A stretch of DNA of 18,278 nt from Syntrophaceae bacterium. GTDB taxonomy: Bacteria > Desulfobacterota > Syntrophia > Syntrophales > UBA2185. The position numbers were made by a program, and so were the translations under genes. Numbering within the stretch: position 1 is the first letter of the stretch; the number at the start of each line of letters is the position of its first letter. Positions 1 through 6,655 of this stretch are shown piece after piece. The notes beneath the pieces are model-generated. The model saw nothing but the letters and a program-made list of their open reading frames with translations, was not told the origin of the DNA and searched no databases. The stretch is from positions 1 through 18,278 of the forward strand of contig DNUI01000040.1 in the NCBI GenBank assembly GCA_003508565.1, read 5' to 3'.

Positions 1-155
1 CCCTTGCTCAGGCAATGGGTCTCTACCGCTGGCAGGTAAAGCGGCATTGGAAACCGGGGGTGTTCAAAAAACTTGACGGAAGGATGCTTTCCGAGTATGC
101 CCGCATCTTGCGGGTATCTGTAGACGAATTAATGAACTTCCGTGGTGAGGATTAG
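1..155 (+). CDS. C-terminal end of a putative helix-turn-helix protein (partial)
   Basis: An open frame enters from the left edge and stops with TAG at 153-155. About 51 residues are visible. The pattern (LAQAMGLYRWQVKRHW, then a KLDGRMLSEYARIL helix and RVSVDELMNF) resembles the recognition-helix and C-terminal part of XRE/Cro-type HTH proteins, whose last helix commonly ends in a 'vsvdeL' motif. The stop codon directly touches the ATG of the next gene, so the two are probably co-transcribed and translationally coupled. It may regulate the downstream gene, but that is inference. The N-terminus is outside the window, so the family call is moderate. Confidence 0.5.
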   Translation, partial: LAQAMGLYRWQVKRHWKPGVFKKLDGRMLSEYARILRVSVDELMNFRGED

Positions 156-1172
156 ATGGCGGAATTGAAGCCATTGGAACACAGGCAGTACGCCCATTGT
201 GAAAGCGGTGTGGTAACGGCGCTCCTGAAGTGTCATGGTCTTGATCTTTCCGAGCCCATGGTGTTCGGTATTACAGGCGGCCTTACCTTCGCCTATATCC
301 CTTTCATCAAGATGACCAACATGCCCATCATATCATACCGAATGCTCCCCGGTTCGATCATCAAGGGCGCCGAAAAGAATCTTCCCATCAAATTCAAGAC
401 CACGAAGTACAGGGAAAAAGAAAGGGCTCTCACGGAACTCACCGAACTCGTCGATGGCGGTGCGATCGTCGGCCTTCAGACATCAGTATACTGGCTTCCA
501 TACTTTCCGCCGGAAATGCGTTTTCAATTTAACGCGCATAATCTCATCGTCTACGGACGGGATGGGGAAGAATTTCTCGTAAGCGATCCCGTTTTTGAAC
601 ATACCGTCCGGATCAGGGCGGAGGATCTTCAGAATGCCCGCTTCGCCAGGGGGACCCTGGCCCCGAAGGGTTTCATGTACTATCCTCTCGAGGTCAATAA
701 CTCCATTGATATAAAGAAGGTCATAAAAAAATCCATCACGCGAACGGTGCACATGATGCTTTATGCCCCTGTGCCCTTCATAGGCGTGAAGGGCATCTAC
801 TACCTGGCAAGAAAAATAGAACGGCTGAAGACCCACAAGGAACTGAAATACGTTCGTCTTTTTCTCGGTCATATTGTGAGGATGCAGGAAGAGATAGGTA
901 CGGGAGGGGGCGGCTTTCGCTTCATGTACGCGGCCTTCCTCCAGGAAGCTGCGCAACTCCTGAAGTCTCCGCAATTGGAGGAGGCATCGCAGATGATGAC
1001 GGAAGCGGGAGATATGTGGCGCCGGTTTGCCCTAGCGTGCGCCAAAGCCTGTAAAAGCAGGACGGCGGATTTTGATATGCTTGAAATCGCCCAATTCGCA
1101 AAGAACTGCGCGGATCAGGAAAAGCGTGTCTACAACCATCTGAAATCGATGAAATCATACCACACCTCCTGA
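156..1172 (+). CDS. BtrH-like protein (BtrH N-terminal domain, C39-peptidase-like fold)
   Basis: 338 residues. The N-terminus carries HCESGVV (H14, C15) followed by LLKCHGLDLSEPMVFGITGG, the hallmark of the BtrH N-terminal domain: a His-Cys pair, then a short helix and an 'sE.mvfGi.GGl.f' strand. The rest (about 180-338) is helical and fits the accessory region often found behind this domain. Known of the family: butirosin BtrH moves an acyl group from the carrier protein BtrI to an aminoglycoside, and C15 would be the expected nucleophile. Here the acceptor is unknown. GGTGAGG lies 5 bases before the ATG. The gene directly follows an HTH-like reading frame. An ACP, ketosynthase and chain-length-factor-like protein are encoded 13 kb away at the right of the window, which fits an ACP-dependent acyl transfer. 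Domain call good; substrate unknown. Confidence 0.75.
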   Translation: MAELKPLEHRQYAHCESGVVTALLKCHGLDLSEPMVFGITGGLTFAYIPFIKMTNMPIISYRMLPGSIIKGAEKNLPIKFKTTKYREKERALTELTELVDGGAIVGLQTSVYWLPYFPPEMRFQFNAHNLIVYGRDGEEFLVSDPVFEHTVRIRAEDLQNARFARGTLAPKGFMYYPLEVNNSIDIKKVIKKSITRTVHMMLYAPVPFIGVKGIYYLARKIERLKTHKELKYVRLFLGHIVRMQEEIGTGGGGFRFMYAAFLQEAAQLLKSPQLEEASQMMTEAGDMWRRFALACAKACKSRTADFDMLEIAQFAKNCADQEKRVYNHLKSMKSYHTS

Positions 1173-1213
1173 CCATTACACGGCATGTACACATATCCCG
1201 CAATCCAATTTTC

Positions 1214-1242
1214 TTGACATATAAGGGCCTGATTTCTATACT
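1214..1242 (+). promoter_or_regulatory. Sigma-70 type promoter of the ankyrin lipoprotein gene
   Basis: TTGACA at 1214-1219 and TATACT at 1237-1242 are separated by exactly 17 bases: a perfect -35 and a 5/6 -10 match. It lies in the gap after the BtrH-like gene and about 70 bases before the ATG at 1313, so the lipoprotein gene has its own promoter and an untranslated leader of about 60 bases. Confidence 0.75.
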
Positions 1243-1312
1243 TGCCCTGGCAAAGAAGAGATCTCGATCAAATTACATAACGCTTCCCTGATTCATAACT
1301 GAGGTATGAACC

Positions 1313-2251
1313 ATGAAAAGACTTTTAGCCTGTTTTGCCATCGTTTCCGTGCTCATTACCCTTGCCGGGTGCCGCTCCGAGTTGGCCAATGCCATCGTTC
1401 AAAATGATATTGGAGCCGTGCAAACGCTCATCACCGGCGGCGCAGACGTGAATGAGAAAAGCCCGGAAAACTTCAGCCCCCTTCACTGGGCGGCTGAACA
1501 TGGGAGAACGGAAATAGCCCGGCTGCTCATTGACAAAGGCGCGGATATGAATCTCCGGTCCGTGAACTACGGCACACCGCTGATGGTTGCGTCATATCGC
1601 GGCCATAAAGACATCGTGAAGCTTTTTCTGGAAAAGGGAGCAGATGCTTCCGTGACCGATGCCTACGGCAAGACGGCGCTGAGTTACGCCCAGGAATACC
1701 AGCTTGCTGAAATTGCCCGGATACTGAAAGAGGCTTCCCCCCCTCCGCCGGCAGTGAAGGTTGCGCCCGCAGGGGAACAAGGCACAGCCGGAGGCCCAAT
1801 ACACGCGAAGGCTGTGCCCGGCCATGCGATCAAGAGTAATACCCGTCAGATCAACATGGCCGTGTTTACCTTTGAATCGGTCAATGTAGAGTCAAATCCC
1901 TACAGCGCAGAGATTACAAACACGCTTGAAAACAGGCTTGAGGCCAACCCTTCTATAAAGCTGCTGGGCCGCCGTGATCTGGAGAAGTTTCTCGTCACCA
2001 ACGACCTTCAACAAAACAATAACCTGGAAAACATCATCCAGATTGGCACCTTGCTAGGGCTTAACTACATAATTTCAGGCCGGGTGGAAAAGAGGGGCGC
2101 CGAGATTATTGCGGACTGCCATCTCATCAGTATCGAAGAAAAAAAGCCCGCCCTGAACCGATCAATCCAGGTGTTCGGCGACGCGAATCTTGCACAGGAA
2201 GTGGAGAAATTCGGTGTATCCGTCACCGAAGCGCTGTCGCGGCTGCCGTGA
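1313..2251 (+). CDS. Lipoprotein with ankyrin repeats and a CsgG/FlgO-like C-terminal domain
   Basis: 312 residues. The first 20 residues form a lipoprotein signal (KR, a hydrophobic core, lipobox LAGC with C20 as the lipidated Cys), so the protein is exported and membrane-anchored. Residues about 32-145 hold three to four ankyrin repeats (for example SPLHWAAEHGRTEIARLLID and TPLMVASYRGHKDIVKLFLE). A Pro-rich linker (ASPPPPAVK) follows. Residues about 180-312 (MAVFTFESVNVESNPYSAEI, LLGRRDLEKFL, GLNYIISGRVEK) resemble the periplasmic CsgG/FlgO-type fold, with its 'R..l.k.l' and 'g.dyivsG.v' motifs. GAGGT at 1301-1305 sits 7 bases before the ATG; an out-of-frame ATG at 1306 is not used. The ankyrin part suggests protein binding in the envelope. 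The precise role is unknown. Confidence 0.75.
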   Translation: MKRLLACFAIVSVLITLAGCRSELANAIVQNDIGAVQTLITGGADVNEKSPENFSPLHWAAEHGRTEIARLLIDKGADMNLRSVNYGTPLMVASYRGHKDIVKLFLEKGADASVTDAYGKTALSYAQEYQLAEIARILKEASPPPPAVKVAPAGEQGTAGGPIHAKAVPGHAIKSNTRQINMAVFTFESVNVESNPYSAEITNTLENRLEANPSIKLLGRRDLEKFLVTNDLQQNNNLENIIQIGTLLGLNYIISGRVEKRGAEIIADCHLISIEEKKPALNRSIQVFGDANLAQEVEKFGVSVTEALSRLP

Positions 2252-2357
2252 ATGACGCCCGATAAATTCCTGTAACCTCCGCGAATATTGATTCCGGAAC
2301 AATTCCAGGAACAACAAACGTAAATAATGGTGAATCATTTGCGCGTCTATCCATATT

Positions 2358-2906
2358 TTATTTTACTATGCTTTTAAACGTTGTGAGAAAATTCTTCTGG
2401 ATTGATGCAGCGTCGAACTCCTTTAACCATCTCTCTATGTAACTGATATCGATATTTCGGTTCTTCAACACAACAAGGCGCACATCCTCAATATCTCGTG
2501 GACGGCCGGCAAATACCTTGTGGATAATCAGATCTTCAACAGATGCAAAACAAACATCATATTCTAGAATCTTTACCTTTTTTGCCCTTTTGATGGCTTG
2601 AGATTCATACGGCGTAAATGAAAAGATGAAATCCACCCTGATTCCTGTGGATTCGTCTAAAGAAGGCAGCACCATGGTTTGTTTCACAAAGGTTGAAATA
2701 TCTTTGGGGAGTGGTTTGAGGGGTATCTGTTCAATGGTAAGGAGAAGTATGTCAAGATGATCCGCACCAACGCCAAGGGTGATATCGATATCTCTGGTCA
2801 GTCGAGGCTCCCCATAAAGGAGTACAGCCTGTCCCCCTATGATCATATAGGGCAGGTTATTCTTGTCAAGACACGCGCCTAGTCGGGAGAGGATTCTGCC
2901 AAACAT
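2358..2906 (-). CDS. Nucleotidyltransferase, AbiEii-like toxin family
   Basis: 182 residues. The N-terminal half has the nucleotidyltransferase signature: IIGGQAVLLYG (Gly-Gly at 24-25), then EPRLTRDIDITLG, giving the D39-x-D41 metal pair, with a candidate third carboxylate in IRVDFIF (D92). Downstream is an SVEDLIIHKVFAGRPRDIEDV motif, as in AbiEii/DUF6036-type toxins, in which K and D/E residues contribute to the nucleotide site. Such enzymes add nucleotides to tRNA or protein targets as the toxic half of type IV-like or MNT/HEPN-like modules. The target here is unknown. The start overlaps the end of the preceding 73-codon gene by 28 bases, so translation is coupled to it. It is convergent with the lipoprotein gene. 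Confidence 0.75.
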   Translation of the reverse strand: MFGRILSRLGACLDKNNLPYMIIGGQAVLLYGEPRLTRDIDITLGVGADHLDILLLTIEQIPLKPLPKDISTFVKQTMVLPSLDESTGIRVDFIFSFTPYESQAIKRAKKVKILEYDVCFASVEDLIIHKVFAGRPRDIEDVRLVVLKNRNIDISYIERWLKEFDAASIQKNFLTTFKSIVK

Positions 2907-3100
2907 GAGTTCAATACCTGCGCCATCCTTATATCTACATCAATGCCTTCCATCGTATCCTTAGGGGGAAGGACACCCAAGAGAATCCCTTCCTTCCACA
3001 TTGATGTGAACAAGTTTAGAGATTGGTCGTGATTAATTCCCGCTTCTTTGCTGATGAGATTATCTTCGAATTTTCTTAATACTTCCTGGTCAGTTATCAT
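2879..3100 (-). CDS. Small partner of the nucleotidyltransferase, candidate antitoxin
   Basis: 73 residues, mostly helical and acidic at the C-terminus, with no domain I can name. It lies directly upstream of the nucleotidyltransferase on the same strand and overlaps it by 28 bases, the usual arrangement of an antitoxin or cognate regulator with its toxin. A promoter-like element with a perfect inverted repeat lies immediately upstream. The ATG is preceded only by AAGAAAC, a weak ribosome site. The antitoxin role is inferred from gene order alone. Confidence 0.55.
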   Translation of the reverse strand: MITDQEVLRKFEDNLISKEAGINHDQSLNLFTSMWKEGILLGVLPPKDTMEGIDVDIRMAQVLNSCLAESSPD

Positions 3101-3106
3101 GTTTCT

Positions 3107-3146
3107 TCTATACCATACTCCGTGTCAACTGTCACAATTTTGTGAC
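3107..3146 (-). promoter_or_regulatory. Promoter with overlapping palindromic operator for the nucleotidyltransferase pair
   Basis: On the minus strand GTGACA (3130-3135) and TATAGA (3107-3112) are 17 bases apart, a fair sigma-70 match. A perfect inverted repeat, GTCACAA-TT-TTGTGAC (3131-3146), covers the -35 box and would suit a dimeric repressor, so autoregulation is likely. The -10 box ends only 6 bases before the ATG, so the transcript from this promoter would be nearly leaderless. Confidence 0.5.
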
Positions 3147-3154
3147 TTATTTTT

Positions 3155-3262
3155 ATAGGGGATGATATTGAAGACCTTCTCCTGTTGCTTCAGGTGGAAG
3201 TATTCGTCTTTCTGCGTGATCAAGGTGCCGGGGGTGTTGATGATACACTGCGTGACAATGAC
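3155..3262 (-). pseudogene. Remnant of a cas1-like gene (N-terminal fragment)
   Basis: Reading the minus strand in one frame from about 3262 gives VIVTQCIINTPGTLITQKDE and then YFHLKQQEKVFNIIPY. The pattern 'INTPGT.l...de.f.lk..ek.f.I.P' resembles the first 30 residues of Cas1 proteins from CRISPR systems other than the I-C Cas1 encoded at 4050-5081. There is no start codon, the resemblance ends after NIIP, and a stop follows in the promoter of the nucleotidyltransferase pair. Its upstream side abuts the degenerate last CRISPR repeat. It therefore looks like a stub left by deletion or replacement. It is short, so chance similarity is possible. Confidence 0.5.
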
Positions 3263-3561
3263 CCGTCAATCAACGCTCCCGCGCGGGGAGCGACTTTCTG
3301 TTGGTAGTGCCAATGCGTTCTCAGTCATGTTTCAATCCACGCTCCCGCGCGGGGAGCGACTGACGCTACGGGCTGATATGTGTGTATGCAGGAAGGTTTC
3401 AATCCACGCTCCCGCGCGGGGAGCGACTGACGCTACGGGCGGATATGTGTGTATGCAGGAAGGTTTCAATCCACGCTCCCGCGCGGGGAGCGACTGACAT
3501 ACTGTAAGGATGATGCATGTACAACTTCAGTTTCAATCCACGCTCCCGCGCGGGGAGCGAC
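3263..3561 (-). CRISPR. Type I-C CRISPR array: 5 repeats, 4 spacers
   Basis: The repeat is 32 bases; on the plus strand it begins GTTTCAATCCACGCTCCCG and ends CGCGGGGAGCGAC. Its reverse complement (GTCGC...GATTGAAAC) is the classic I-C repeat, with the GCTCCC/GGGAGC stem cut by Cas5c. Copies lie at 3263-3294 (degenerate, 4 mismatches, three of them at its outer end), 3329-3360, 3396-3427, 3463-3494 and 3530-3561. Spacers are 3295-3328 (34 bases), 3361-3395, 3428-3462 and 3495-3529 (35 bases each). The degenerate repeat marks the old trailer end at the left; the leader is at the right, next to cas2. The newest spacer is therefore 3495-3529. The spacers at 3361-3395 and 3428-3462 differ by a single base. 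Confidence 0.97.
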
Positions 3562-3747
3562 TGTTACTATTCAAATTGCTAAATTTAATAAAAAATTCTC
3601 ATATATTCCGCGCACTCTTCATTTTTCTCATCCAGCTTCTATTCAGTTTTCAAAGAGCATCACGAAAAGTAAATATTATTGATATGTTACATGATCCGCG
3701 AAACCACCGGGAAAATCATGTCCGCATAAGGTTCGCGGTGAGACTTT
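3562..3747 (-). promoter_or_regulatory. CRISPR leader between cas2 and the array
   Basis: 186 bases without a gene, AT-rich next to the first repeat. It is where array transcription should begin and where Cas1-Cas2 would insert new spacers at the 3561/3562 junction. It contains an imperfect inverted repeat, CCGCGAAACC (3696-3705) with GGTTCGCGG (3730-3738), close to the cas2 stop. This could be a leader recognition element or fold in the cas2 3' end. I found no convincing -35/-10 pair. Confidence 0.7.
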
Positions 3748-4038
3748 TCAGACAATCAAAGGCCCCTCCTGATCAATTGTTTTTTTTGCTCCTACATGTT
3801 CCACCCGTCGTTTCCACTTAGATCCCAGGTAGTAAAACCTGAGACTGTCTTCCTTGGGATCAATTTCATCCATTAATCTCTGACGCAGGAGAGCCCACTG
3901 TGCGGGATCGACAATGCATTCAAAAACAGAATACTGAACTCTCTGTCCATAATCCTTACACGCCTTTGCAACCCGGCGCAGGCGCCGCGCGCCGCCGGCT
4001 TCAACATTGGCAACATCATAGCTGACTACTACGAACAT
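3748..4038 (-). CDS. cas2: CRISPR-associated endoribonuclease-fold protein Cas2
   Basis: 96 residues, the normal Cas2 length. The N-terminal strand VVVSYDV places the conserved Asp at D8. Other family landmarks are GQRVQYSVFEC and, near the end, FYYLGSKWKRRVEHVG, typical of I-C Cas2. Cas2 dimers bridge two Cas1 dimers in the spacer integration complex. GGAG lies 8 bases before the ATG, and cas1 ends 11 bases upstream, so it is the last gene of the operon. The leader and array follow directly. Confidence 0.95.
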   Translation of the reverse strand: MFVVVSYDVANVEAGGARRLRRVAKACKDYGQRVQYSVFECIVDPAQWALLRQRLMDEIDPKEDSLRFYYLGSKWKRRVEHVGAKKTIDQEGPLIV

Positions 4039-4049
4039 AGCGCACGCTC

Positions 4050-5081
4050 CTATTTCCAGATAAAGGGCGGATAGCCGTCAATATCTCCCCTCAGGTAACG
4101 GGCAAGCAATAAAGCCTGGATATGAAACAGCATCCCGATGGTGACTTTTTCGTCGAGGAAAGGGTGAAGAATCTCTTCCTGCTTCCTTTCCTGGTACGCC
4201 ACGAGGAGCTTCTTGCGTGTATCGTCCGTCATCAGCACGGCTCCGGTATCCGATTTTTTAAAACCTTTGTCCTGAACCTGGCGAAGATTGATCAGGGAAA
4301 GGGCCAGCCTGTCCGCAAGAAAAGGCCGGAACTCCTCCATGATGTCGAGAGCCAGACTGGGTCTTCCCGGACGATCACGGTGGAGAAAACCAACCGCCGG
4401 GTCCAAACCCACTGTTTCGAGGGCGGAACGGATGTCATGCACCAAGAGCGTGTACAGGAAAGAGAGCAGACAATTGACATTATCCAGAGGCGGACGACGG
4501 TTCCGTTCCTGAAAGGAAAAAGATTCCTTCTGTGCAACGATCAAATGATCAAAGACAGTGAAGTAGCAGTGCGCAGCGTCGCCCTCAATTCCCCGGACGG
4601 CATCCACTGATGGCGTCCGATCAAGCGATTCCAGGCATCGGTTCAGGATCGCCACCGTCTGTCGCAGGCTGTCTTCGTCCAATTTCGATCCGTGATCTCT
4701 CAGAGCGCGTTGCAGCACCGTCCGGGAGTTGGCGATCTTCCCCGTCAGCACGGCTTTTGCGATATCGGCAGAAGCTTCCTGATCATCGGCGCGGCGGTAC
4801 TGTTCCCGGCGCAGCAGGACATTCCCCGATACCGGCCCCTGAACGCGCGCCAGAAAGCGGCCGTTTTCAGACAAAAAGCTGATGCCGACGCCGTTTCCCG
4901 CACAGAACCCCATTAAGAATGGGCTGCACGAAACATTCCCGAAGCAGACGACACCGCCGATGGTATGGACAGGCACACGGAGGCGGACTTCCTTATCCAC
5001 TTTGACAACCACTGTTTCCCCCTCTTTTGAGAGGTATGCGCCCTGGGTGGTAACAAAAAGGGTATTCAGATGTTTTTTCAT
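4050..5081 (-). CDS. cas1: CRISPR-associated integrase Cas1 (type I-C)
   Basis: 343 residues, the usual I-C length. The start MKKHLNTLFVTTQGAYLSKE and the strand-rich N-terminal domain are typical of Cas1c. The metal-binding residues are present: E166 in RGIEGDAA, H234 in GFLHRDRPGR and D246 in LALDIMEEFRP. With Cas2 it inserts protospacers at the leader-repeat junction. The ATG overlaps the cas4 stop as ATGA, so translation is coupled. The gene is GC-rich (41 of 60 bases at 4801-4860), unlike the effector genes upstream. Confidence 0.97.
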   Translation of the reverse strand: MKKHLNTLFVTTQGAYLSKEGETVVVKVDKEVRLRVPVHTIGGVVCFGNVSCSPFLMGFCAGNGVGISFLSENGRFLARVQGPVSGNVLLRREQYRRADDQEASADIAKAVLTGKIANSRTVLQRALRDHGSKLDEDSLRQTVAILNRCLESLDRTPSVDAVRGIEGDAAHCYFTVFDHLIVAQKESFSFQERNRRPPLDNVNCLLSFLYTLLVHDIRSALETVGLDPAVGFLHRDRPGRPSLALDIMEEFRPFLADRLALSLINLRQVQDKGFKKSDTGAVLMTDDTRKKLLVAYQERKQEEILHPFLDEKVTIGMLFHIQALLLARYLRGDIDGYPPFIWK

Positions 5082-5710
5082 GGCTCACCTGTTACTCGTG
5101 TTAAATATGTTTTTACAGACCGCTTCTTTTGCATCGTTTTCGGCAGACATTCCACTTTCAGTGAACATCGTTCACAGCGCTTGGCATACACAGGTTTTGG
5201 CGTGCAGCCGGACTCAATCAATGCATGCGCCTGCTTTGCCGCCGCCTCCGTCTCTCGCCGCAAAGCCTCATCAAAGACGACATCCAGACGATGGCGAGTC
5301 TGACCATAGAATATGGCCCCGGCAGGAATATGCGCATTCAGCATCTCCTCCAGGCACATGGCCTGAGCGCAGAGCTGTACTTTATCGCAATGATCCATCT
5401 TGGGCTTTCCCCGCTTATATTCGACGGGAAAGGGCTGCCAATCCTCATCGGACGTGCGATGAAATTCCACCACATCTGCCTTTCCGATCAACCCAAGACG
5501 AAGAGAGCGCAGCGGCACTCCGGATTCTATCCGCACATTACCCCGCGATACCCGGTCTTCCTCATGCACCCGCTCATGCATAATCCGCCCTTCGGCGGTG
5601 AGGCCGCTCTCTGTCCACGTCTGTTCAACATGGATCAAAGCACACTGGCGGGGACAAAAAGCCATGTGCTGCAAGGCCGAAAGTTGAATCAGGTCGTCTG
5701 TGTCGTACAT
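5078..5710 (-). CDS. cas4: CRISPR-associated exonuclease Cas4 (RecB-like, Fe-S)
   Basis: 210 residues. RecB-nuclease motifs are visible: GKADVVEF with D79, PVEYKRGK with E97 and K99, and the QLCAQAMCLEEM helix. The four-Cys iron-sulfur cluster is provided by CPRQC near the N-terminus (C19 or C23) and KRCERCSLKVEC at the C-terminus (C179, C182, C188). Cas4 trims prespacers and checks the PAM before Cas1-Cas2 integration. The start codon is separated by a single base from the stop of the upstream BRO/DinD-like gene, and the end overlaps cas1 by 4 bases, so all four genes appear to be one translational unit. Confidence 0.95.
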   Translation of the reverse strand: MYDTDDLIQLSALQHMAFCPRQCALIHVEQTWTESGLTAEGRIMHERVHEEDRVSRGNVRIESGVPLRSLRLGLIGKADVVEFHRTSDEDWQPFPVEYKRGKPKMDHCDKVQLCAQAMCLEEMLNAHIPAGAIFYGQTRHRLDVVFDEALRRETEAAAKQAHALIESGCTPKPVYAKRCERCSLKVECLPKTMQKKRSVKTYLTRVTGEP

Positions 5711-5711
5711 G

Positions 5712-6539
5712 TCACTGCCCTTTCAGTCGCTTCCTGCCCTCCGGTTCGCTCAGGTAATTTTCCGGTGAGACGACCCGTTTGCCGGTTTTCTTTTCAAGGT
5801 CTTTCCGCGCCTTTCCCGCAACGCCTCCGCCTTTCCGTGCGGCCGTTTTGCTTTCATGGAAACCCTGCGCATCGTCAACCCTGGTTATTTCCGTGGTCGC
5901 CGCCTCTCCAAGCATAGAGAAGATCAGTTCCAGGTCTGTCATGTGGTCCCGCAGGTTTTCCCGCTTCAGGCCCTTCAATTCTTTATGCTCGCCGGGTGTA
6001 ACACCGAACGCAGCTTTTGCAATCTCCGCCGTGAGGATTTTATACTCCTGCTCCTGCGTCACATCCCGTTTTTTCCACTCATCAGTAAGCTCTTCCCTGA
6101 CGGCAATCCCGCGCATCCTTTTTTCGATCCAGGCGTCGGAATAACCCTTAGCCTTATAAATCGCCCGTGTCCTTTTCGTTGCCAGCTCCGGGTCCTGGAT
6201 CTCCTTCACCCGCTCATAGCCGACCCTTGCCAGCCAGCGCTTGAAGGGTTCGGCTTTAGGGGAAGGAATAGACTGGATGATGCGGAAGACGCCTTCCGTG
6301 TTGGCGCAATTTGCCTCCCTCATTTTTCCATCAGGTGCAACAATTTTAAGGGGGGTACAAATTGTACCCCAGTTGGAATTCAACTCTGGATCGCGCTGTC
6401 TCATCTTTTTTATATATTGCTTCGTATCAATACTATCCATCAGCACTTCCACCACATCGTAAACAGAAAACCACCATTCATTCTTGTGGATGATTTTTCT
6501 TATTCCCTTCCCTCTGAAAATGGCAATGTTTGTTTCCAT
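5712..6539 (-). CDS. BRO-family (Bro-N) / DinD-like protein inserted in the cas operon
   Basis: 275 residues. Residues about 1-110 fit a Bro-N domain: IRKIIHKNEWWFSVYDVVEV, a KYIKKM-like helix and, after the NWGTICTPLKIVAPDGKMRE hairpin, TEGVFRIIQSIPSPKAEPFK. This is the pattern of phage and poxvirus antirepressors that bind DNA. Residues about 190-275 (MTDLELIFSMLGEAATTEI, then AGKARKDLEKKTGKRVVSPE) resemble the C-terminus of DNA-damage-inducible protein D. It is not a usual cas gene. It occupies the position between cas7 and cas4 and ends one base before the cas4 ATG, so it should be co-translated with the adaptation genes. GGGAG lies 8 bases before its ATG. It is GC-rich (41 of 60 at 6181-6240), like cas4-cas1 and unlike cas7. 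I saw no LexA box upstream. Its role is unknown; control of, or response to, spacer acquisition is a hypothesis. Confidence 0.8.
   Translation of the reverse strand: METNIAIFRGKGIRKIIHKNEWWFSVYDVVEVLMDSIDTKQYIKKMRQRDPELNSNWGTICTPLKIVAPDGKMREANCANTEGVFRIIQSIPSPKAEPFKRWLARVGYERVKEIQDPELATKRTRAIYKAKGYSDAWIEKRMRGIAVREELTDEWKKRDVTQEQEYKILTAEIAKAAFGVTPGEHKELKGLKRENLRDHMTDLELIFSMLGEAATTEITRVDDAQGFHESKTAARKGGGVAGKARKDLEKKTGKRVVSPENYLSEPEGRKRLKGQ
6352..6370. repeat. Perfect 19-base palindrome inside the BRO/DinD-like gene
   Basis: GGGGTACAA (6352-6360), one central base, then TTGTACCCC (6362-6370): nine perfect base pairs. It lies in the segment of the gene joining the two halves of the Bro-N domain (codons for WGTICTPL). 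It could be a protein-binding site, for example for the encoded DNA-binding protein itself, or an RNA hairpin. It could also be a by-product of codon choice. Confidence 0.5.
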
Positions 6540-6655
6540 TCTGTCAACTCCCTTGTAATAATTGGCATTCTGGTAATAGTAGCGATAGGTATTGCTAAAT
6601 CAGATGCCTTTTATATCCTTGACGGATACGCACTTGATTTTTCGGCATACCTATC
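6540..6655 (-). other. AT-rich spacer with a 9-base inverted repeat between cas7 and the BRO/DinD-like gene
   Basis: This 116-base gap is the only large gap inside the cas operon; all other junctions are 25 bases or less, or overlap. It contains GATAGGTAT at 6584-6592 and its complement ATACCTATC at 6647-6655, ending directly at the cas7 stop. On the minus strand GATATAAAA could act as a -10-like box, but no good -35 pairs with it. The gap coincides with the base-composition change between effector and adaptation genes, so it may mark a recombination seam or hold a promoter for the downstream half. Confidence 0.45.

Noticed and set aside
483..1203. Minus-strand frames opposite the BtrH-like gene.
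   Set aside because: They are shadows of the plus-strand gene with no domain similarity.
2252..2357. A bidirectional terminator between the convergent lipoprotein and nucleotidyltransferase genes.
   Set aside because: Only short TTCC/GGAA repeats are present, without a solid stem and T-run.
3162..3821. Plus-strand open frames running through the CRISPR repeats (containing STLPRGERL again and again).
   Set aside because: They are translations of the repeat itself, the usual false genes in I-C arrays.
6540..6560. A LexA (SOS) box upstream of the BRO/DinD-like gene, expected for true dinD.
   Set aside because: CTGT at 6541-6544 is followed after 8 bases by TTGT rather than ACAG, so it does not match CTGT-N8-ACAG.
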